Origin: Trichosporon coremiiforme
Taxonomy: Eukaryota; Basidiomycota; Tremellomycetes; Trichosporonales; Trichosporonaceae
Assembly (NCBI GenBank): GCA_039545355.1
Contig: BCJJ01000022.1
Coordinates: 372,001 to 436,000, forward strand
Reading direction: 5' to 3'
DNA: 64,000 nt
Below, piece after piece: positions 59,312 through 64,000 of the stretch. The position numbers were made by a program, and so were the translations under genes. Position 1 is the first letter of the stretch. Every line of letters begins with the position of its first letter. The notes under the pieces were generated by a model. That model was not told where the DNA came from and did no database searches. It saw only the letters and a list, made by a program, of their open reading frames with translations.

Positions 59312-60002
59312 AATTATTATCCCAAGTCCGGTTGTCGCGTCATACACTCTCATGCATTTGGTCTTCAGAAGGTACATATGTATACTCGCTGCTCGCTGCC
59401 GACTTTTGCCAGCCTCGTTGCAGCCATGCAGGGCTGACTCAAGCCACAATCGGCACTGACCGGCGCCCCGCAGGCCACCGGGCACGTAGGGGCCGGTGGT
59501 CCAGCTTGCATCGGATGTGTTCACTAGATAGGAAGTACGCAGACTTGTCCAGATGACCATCGAGGCGAGGCAAGCATCAAGGCTAGCTGAGTGCAGTACA
59601 CGTTCGTAGATCAATGATCTGCATACCATAGCCGCTGACGGTCTGGTGACTCATGCGTTTGTCCGCCGGGCTGATCCACCTTCCAGCGCCTACACACTGC
59701 CGCGGCTACTGCATACAACGTACTCCAAGGCACAGGAGCTCGGTCTGCCAGGACAAACAGTGGGCAGTGGGTGCAACCCTAATGAGCGATTGTAATTGCA
59801 CTCATGAAAGCGTTCGCGGTCTTCACTCTGATTACCAAGCCGCAAATCCGTAGCAGCCCATTGGCTCAAGCGCAAGCGAGCGGCCACGAACCCGCACATT
59901 ACCGCACCCGCACCGCAACCGATGCCCGAGCCTGATTTCTGAATATGAGCCGGCGGGGAGCAAGCGATCGATAAAGTCTGGTGCATTCCTTTTCTTACAG
60001 CC
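59312..60002. other. intergenic, no gene seen
   Basis: About 690 bases between two co-oriented genes. No gene, clear TATA box or repeat seen. Confidence 0.45.
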
Positions 60003-61016
60003 ATGTCGACGTCCGATCCGCGCCATCCACCAGACTCGAAACGTACAAAAGAATTCGAACTCGTCGAACTCGTCGGAGTTGATCAAGTCACGAGCGAACC
60101 TTTCTCCGAGAAACGCACAGATCGTAACCCGGCCTCGCCCGCTTCCTCCCGACCCAAGACTCGACCTGAGCGCCATCGCTCCTTGTACGCGCGGTTCTAC
60201 GCCAGCCTGTCCCCCTACTCCAGCTTCGTCGTTGCGGCGCTCCTCCTCGCTCTCCTGTCCATCGCCATCGGCCTGAAAGTCTCACCCCGATTCGCCAACT
60301 TCGCCTCCAACCATCTCGAGAAAATGGCCCCTTCCACTTCCACCGTGTCGCCCTCTGCTCCGCCTGCTGGCGCGACTGAGCCCGTTGCCGTCGCCTCCTC
60401 CGCTCCTGCCAAGGTCGTGACCACGCCTTCGGTCGCCACCTCCTCTTCCGCCGCTACTAAATCTACCACGCCCAAGGCCTCCTCCACTGAGAAGCCCGCC
60501 GAGGAGCCGTTCCAGTTCAAGGGTAACTTCAAGGACTGGAACCGGCTAGCGGACGGGATGGACCGGTTCCACAACCACTTCCGCTGGGAGTACAAGAACG
60601 TGTACGACAATGCTTTGGGTGGATACGCGAAGAAGCGGGGGCAGAACCTGCAGCGCTTCCTGCGCGAGGCGGAGCAGCTCGCGCACCACCTCGACATGCA
60701 CCACCGCATCGAGGAGGCCTACATCTTCCCCCTGCTGGCCAAGAGGATGCCCCAGTTCAAGGACGGCGGGCGCGACAAGGGCGAGCACATCAAGGCCCAC
60801 AAGGGCATTCACGATGGACTGGAGCGGTATCAGGCCTTCATCAACCAGGCCAAGGCTGATCCGGACGCCTATGATGGCGAGAAGCTGAGGAAGATCATGG
60901 ACTCGTTCCACGATGTGCTTTTCAACCACCTCGATCAGGAGGTCGAGGACCTCGGAGCACACAGCGTGCAGAGGGCGGGATTCACGCTCGACGAGCTCAG
61001 GCGCTTCCCCATGTAA
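60003..61016 (+). CDS. hemerythrin HHE-domain protein with membrane anchor
   Basis: 337 aa, single exon. An N-terminal hydrophilic segment is followed by a single hydrophobic helix (FVVAALLLALLSIAIGL, about 75-91), an Ala/Ser/Thr/Pro linker (110-168) and a C-terminal hemerythrin-like four-helix bundle. Likely di-iron ligands: His190 or 192 in FHNHFRWE, His233/234 with Glu237 in DMHHRIEE, His266/270 in KAHKGIH, and His309 with Glu313 in HLDQEVED. Soluble hemerythrin-domain proteins in fungi have uncertain roles (iron or oxygen/NO sensing). The anchor would place the domain on the far side of a membrane from a 70-residue basic tail. An internal ATG at residue 108 would give a soluble form. Confidence 0.85.
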   Translation: MSTSDPRHPPDSKRTKEFELVELVGVDQVTSEPFSEKRTDRNPASPASSRPKTRPERHRSLYARFYASLSPYSSFVVAALLLALLSIAIGLKVSPRFANFASNHLEKMAPSTSTVSPSAPPAGATEPVAVASSAPAKVVTTPSVATSSSAATKSTTPKASSTEKPAEEPFQFKGNFKDWNRLADGMDRFHNHFRWEYKNVYDNALGGYAKKRGQNLQRFLREAEQLAHHLDMHHRIEEAYIFPLLAKRMPQFKDGGRDKGEHIKAHKGIHDGLERYQAFINQAKADPDAYDGEKLRKIMDSFHDVLFNHLDQEVEDLGAHSVQRAGFTLDELRRFPM

Positions 61017-61247
61017 CAACGTCTCCGCTTCGTTCAGCATCGTCTCAGGAAATGTCATCAGAAGACATGTTCGGCCTTTGTCTCGCCTGACCACCGGGTT
61101 AGTCCGACCCCGCCATCAATGATCTTGAAACACCAAGCCACCTCGAGGCCAGCCTTATTTCCCCTCAGTCTCAGCAACTCTCATTATAGATACCACTCGA
61201 CCTCTCACGTAGTACACATATAGTCCTATGTTCATGTATCACCTAAG

Positions 61248-62518
61248 TTAGCTATTGAAGATGCGCGAGTGCTGCAGGTCGTGTCGGCTCGTCAGGATCT
61301 CGATCAGCGGCCACGTAGTGCACGGCCCAGCCTCGCTCGCCTTGGCCCACGCCCAGATGTCCTCAGGTTGTTTCTTCGCCTCCTCCTTCATGTGCACTTC
61401 CTTCTCCTCCGCAGCCGCCAGATCAGCCTGTGTCGGCTTCTTGTCCGCCTCGAGCTCCGATTGTGTCGGCTTGGCGTCATGCTCGTCACCACCATTGGGT
61501 ACACCGTTGGCCTGCTTCTCCGTGGCGATCGGGGCTTGTACAGCTGAGAACGCGGAATCCACCGGGTCAACAGGCGCAGCGCAGTCCCATGGCCGCCGCA
61601 CATCGCGCGTGTCGTCAATGATGCGCCGACCGTCCCAGCTCAAAATCTGTGTGGAGAGATAAGGGCCGATCAGGTTCAGTCTCACGCCGGCAGAGAGAAT
61701 GCTCCGGAGATGCGTGAAGAGGTATACGTGGTGCGCCGTTGCGGGCGGGATCTCGAGCAGCGCACACAGCACGCCGAAGCAGAGCGAAAGGTGACCGTGG
61801 GACTTGCCGCGGCGGACGCGGAGCTTGAAGCTCGAGATGAGAGACTTCTTGGCTTCTTCCTTTGCTTCGGAGACGTGGGTCAGCGAGGCGGAGGGTGGAG
61901 AGTTGAAGAATGATGGTGGAGGAGCGAGACCGCGTCCATAGAGGGTGAGAAGGGCGACACCTTGAGTCTTGCTCGCTCGGCGCTGGACCTGACTCAAGAG
62001 TGTCGACTCTTGCTCTGCGTCCAGCGCTATTAGCGTCTCCACTGTGACCGCTTCACGCTTCTCCCTCGTTGCCGCATCTTCATTTTTTATAAACTCGGCG
62101 AGGTATGCCGAGACGACAGCGTACGCGTGACGAAGGTAGTACCCCGTCGAGTTATGGAAGTTGTCCAACTCGTACTTGATGAATCGGACCGTCGGCGCCG
62201 TTACATTGCTCGCAGCCGCGCTCGTCGGACCATGTCTTCGGCGCGCGGCGAAGGTGTCCTTCCCCGACTCGGCACCGGAGAGCTGCGCGATATGTGCGAG
62301 GATGTCGTTGATCTCCTCTTCGTCGTACTCGTCCGTCTTAACATTGTTCGCGAGGAAGCCGTGCTTCGCGTACGACTCGAGACCGGAGGATGCGACGAAA
62401 CCACCCGTCGGCAGGTTACTGTCGAGCAGCACGTAAAGAAGGTGCTGCGCCGAGGGAGAGAGCTCCACTGGTTGTCAGCTCGACAGAAAGCTTAGACAGC
62501 TGTACGGATGTACTCACT
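61248..62518 (-). CDS. urease accessory protein UreF
   Basis: Accessory factor that, with UreD and UreG, loads nickel into urease; cytosolic. 406 aa. The N-terminus LLDSNLPTGGFVASSGLES is the UreF signature, and GYYLRHAYAVVSAYLAEF, KSHGHLSLCFGVLCALLEI and HLRSILSAGVRLNLIGPY are further UreF blocks. A Lys/Glu/Ala-rich insertion follows before the final EILTSRHDLQHSRIFNS. The coding frame has no ATG in its main exon (62467-61248): it begins with TG at the acceptor. The preceding exon supplies the A at 62518 before a GTGAGT donor (intron 62517-62468, GCTGAC branch). In that upstream exon the frame holds no ATG before an in-frame stop, so the start codon seems to be formed by splicing. Confidence 0.88.
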
Positions 62519-62837
62519 ATCGGGGAAGATGCCCAGAGACCCAAAAAACCGAAGCGTTGGTGCAGGTATACCCAAAGAGAACGATGCGATGTGGAGAAGT
62601 GGAGTTGGCGAGGTGCTTGTTGAGTTGTGTTCGTGTGACGCAACCGACTCTCCGCTGAACGCAAGATAGCCCTGCGCCCCTCTCGAGCTTCCCACGTATA
62701 GCCGGTGGAGCCCTTATCTTTCCCCGGTGGGTATTCTCAGGTACGGGGCTGGATTCTGTCCCTGGCCGGAGTTGCGCTCCGACCAGGAGTGGGCGTGTTG
62801 GGTGACCCAGGATCCGTGTAAACAAGAGCAAAAGTTA

Positions 62838-62938
62838 TTCTCCGCCAGGGAGTCGAACCCTGCTCTATCGCGAACACCAGATGGCAATCTCTCTTACGTA
62901 ATGAGAGGCGATTATACTAACCGATATACTAGCGAAGA
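62838..62938 (-). tRNA. tRNA-Glu(CTC) with intron, second copy
   Basis: Same mature sequence as the copy at 30303: acceptor strands at 62932-62938 and 62839-62845, anticodon CTC at 62903-62905 (minus strand), T arm at 62846-62862. The intron is 29 bases (62901-62873) and unrelated in most of its length to the 37-base intron of the first copy. It lies between the UreF leader and TAF10, within 170 bases of the TAF10 ATG. Confidence 0.92.
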
Positions 62939-63105
62939 TGAACCAAGGTATCTCAGGCCAATGGTTGAAAACTTCGGGCGCGGGTAGTTTATCAAATCGT
63001 GCGGCCACGTGGCTGCGAAAACAAGCCCCGCGTGCTGCCCTCGAGAAGTCGGTCAGGAGCCCATTGAGCACACCGAAGAACAACGTTGTTGTCGCATCAT
63101 CCACC

Positions 63106-64000
63106 ATGTCCGCACCACCTAACGGATCGCAGGAGCCGCAGGTCAAGACCGAGCCGGTCGACACGATTCCGACGCCGTCGCCTGCGCCCGTTGCTGCCCC
63201 CGCGGCTGCTGCGCCTGTACCCGCCGCTGCACCTGCGCCTGCTGCAGTCCCTCAGCCTGCCGCGGCGACTCCCTCCGCGCCTGCTTCCGGTACCGCGACC
63301 CCGACTCCGGCTCCCGCCCCCGCCCCCGCCGCTGCTGCTGCTCCCGCTGCTGCACCCGCACCAGCTCCTGCTCCTGCGGCCGCTGCTCCGGCAAGTGCAT
63401 CCGGTACGGCGACGCCGGCTGCTGCCCCCAGCGCCGCCGCGGGACTCAGCACGCAGTCCAATGCGGCTGCTTCGGGTGGCGACGTCGAGATGAAGGAAGC
63501 CAAGGAAGAGAAAAAGGACAAGGACGAGAAGGACGAGAAGGAGGACGAGGACATGTCTGCGCTCTTTGCGCAGAGGCGCGAGGAGGAGATGGCGAGGCGC
63601 GACCGCTCCCTCGCTGAGTTCCTCGTCATGCTCGACGGGTACAAGCCCCTCATCCCCGAGGAGGTCACCGAGTATTACCTCCAGCGCGCCGGTTTCGACT
63701 GCCAGGACCCCAGGCTGTAAGTGTGTTCTGGCTGCAGGCCAGTCCCTCGCCCCTTGGTTGCCCCATTGCCCCGGTGTCGTCTGATCGGACGACGCTATGT
63801 GGATTGAGGCACGGGCAGAGACTGGTCAGAGGATGCAATTGCTAACAATGCAGGAAGCGCCTGCTCTCCCTCTCGGCGCAGAAGTTCGTCAGCGACCTCT
63901 CGCGCGATGCGTTCCACTTCGCCAAGCTGCGCGTGAACGGCACGACCGCGGGCCGTGGACGTCCCGCGACGGCTGTCGACCGAAACCGTGTCGTGCTCAC
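63106..64000 (+). CDS. TAF10: TFIID/SAGA subunit TAF10, 3' end missing
   Basis: Histone-fold subunit shared by TFIID and SAGA. Exon 1 63106-63716 and exon 2 63854 onward, cut by the right edge. The first ~150 residues are an Ala/Pro repeat with Thr, followed by an acidic-basic linker (KEEKKDKDEKDEKEDEDM). The histone fold begins at LAEFLVMLDGYKPLIPEEV and continues with YYLQRAGFDCQDPRLKRLLS and AQKFVSDLSRDAFHFAKLR, all typical of TAF10. The junction splits the Leu of DPRL. The start at MSAPPNGSQ was chosen over the ORF's upstream Met at 62938, which lies in the tRNA gene. Confidence 0.9.

Noticed and set aside
58091..59629. 512-codon open frame on the - strand opposite the PobA gene
   Set aside because: Antisense shadow; Leu/Val/Asp/Gly-biased translation without motifs.
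62519..62695. N-terminal extension of UreF starting at 62695
   Set aside because: That codon is GTG, not ATG, and an in-frame stop lies just upstream, so the extension has no normal start.

Overview
The window is a 64 kb piece of a fungal nuclear genome. Almost every gene is split by short introns (about 34-180 bases, one of 593) with GT donors, a CTGAC/CTAAC-type branch site and an AG only a few bases further on. Coding sequence is GC-rich at third positions and genes are packed head-to-head and tail-to-tail. The gene set (ERMES subunit MDM34, COG4, TAF10, SFH5, urease accessory UreF, a XanA-type dioxygenase, HXT-like transporters) and the splice signals point to a basidiomycete yeast of the Tremellomycetes. 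Trichosporonales is my best guess, by inference, because no rRNA or other marker is present.

Layout. 0-5 kb: a PLP-dependent decarboxylase cut by the left edge and a SulP sulfate permease. 5-9.7 kb: no gene seen. 9.7-25.3 kb: a dense run with a 3-hydroxyacyl-CoA dehydrogenase and COG4 sharing a ~125-base promoter, a coiled-coil protein, an Ssr4-like protein, an unknown membrane protein, a mitoferrin, SFH5 and a XanA-type dioxygenase. 27-29 kb: a sugar porter. 29-33 kb: an intron-containing tRNA-Glu(CTC) and a broken F-box-like gene. 33-41.5 kb: class III alcohol dehydrogenase, MDM34, a second broken F-box-like gene and indoleamine 2,3-dioxygenase. 41.5-46.3 kb: no gene seen. 46.3-48.7 kb: an amino-acid permease. 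48.8-51.2 kb: a decayed unknown gene between direct repeats, then tandem repeats. 51.2-56.9 kb: the intact F-box-like paralogue, a second sugar porter built from eight exons, and a small single-pass membrane protein. 58-64 kb: a bacterial-type 4-hydroxybenzoate hydroxylase, a membrane-anchored hemerythrin-domain protein, UreF, a second tRNA-Glu(CTC) and the start of TAF10.

Together the genes suggest a saprobic yeast equipped for nutrient scavenging: sulfate, sugars, amino acids, purine and urea nitrogen, tryptophan, aromatic acids and formaldehyde. They sit beside core trafficking, organelle-contact and transcription genes. There is no operon or obvious secondary-metabolite cluster.

The most unusual features are in gene structure and regulation. 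The UreF start codon appears to be assembled by splicing (A|TG). The XanA-type gene needs a GT-TG intron. One sugar porter needs a 6-base exon. Two iron-GATA consensus sites lie upstream of the mitoferrin. The 4-hydroxybenzoate hydroxylase looks like a bacterial transfer. A lineage-specific F-box-like family is present in one intact and two broken copies. All intron models come from reading splice signals and protein continuity, not from transcript data.
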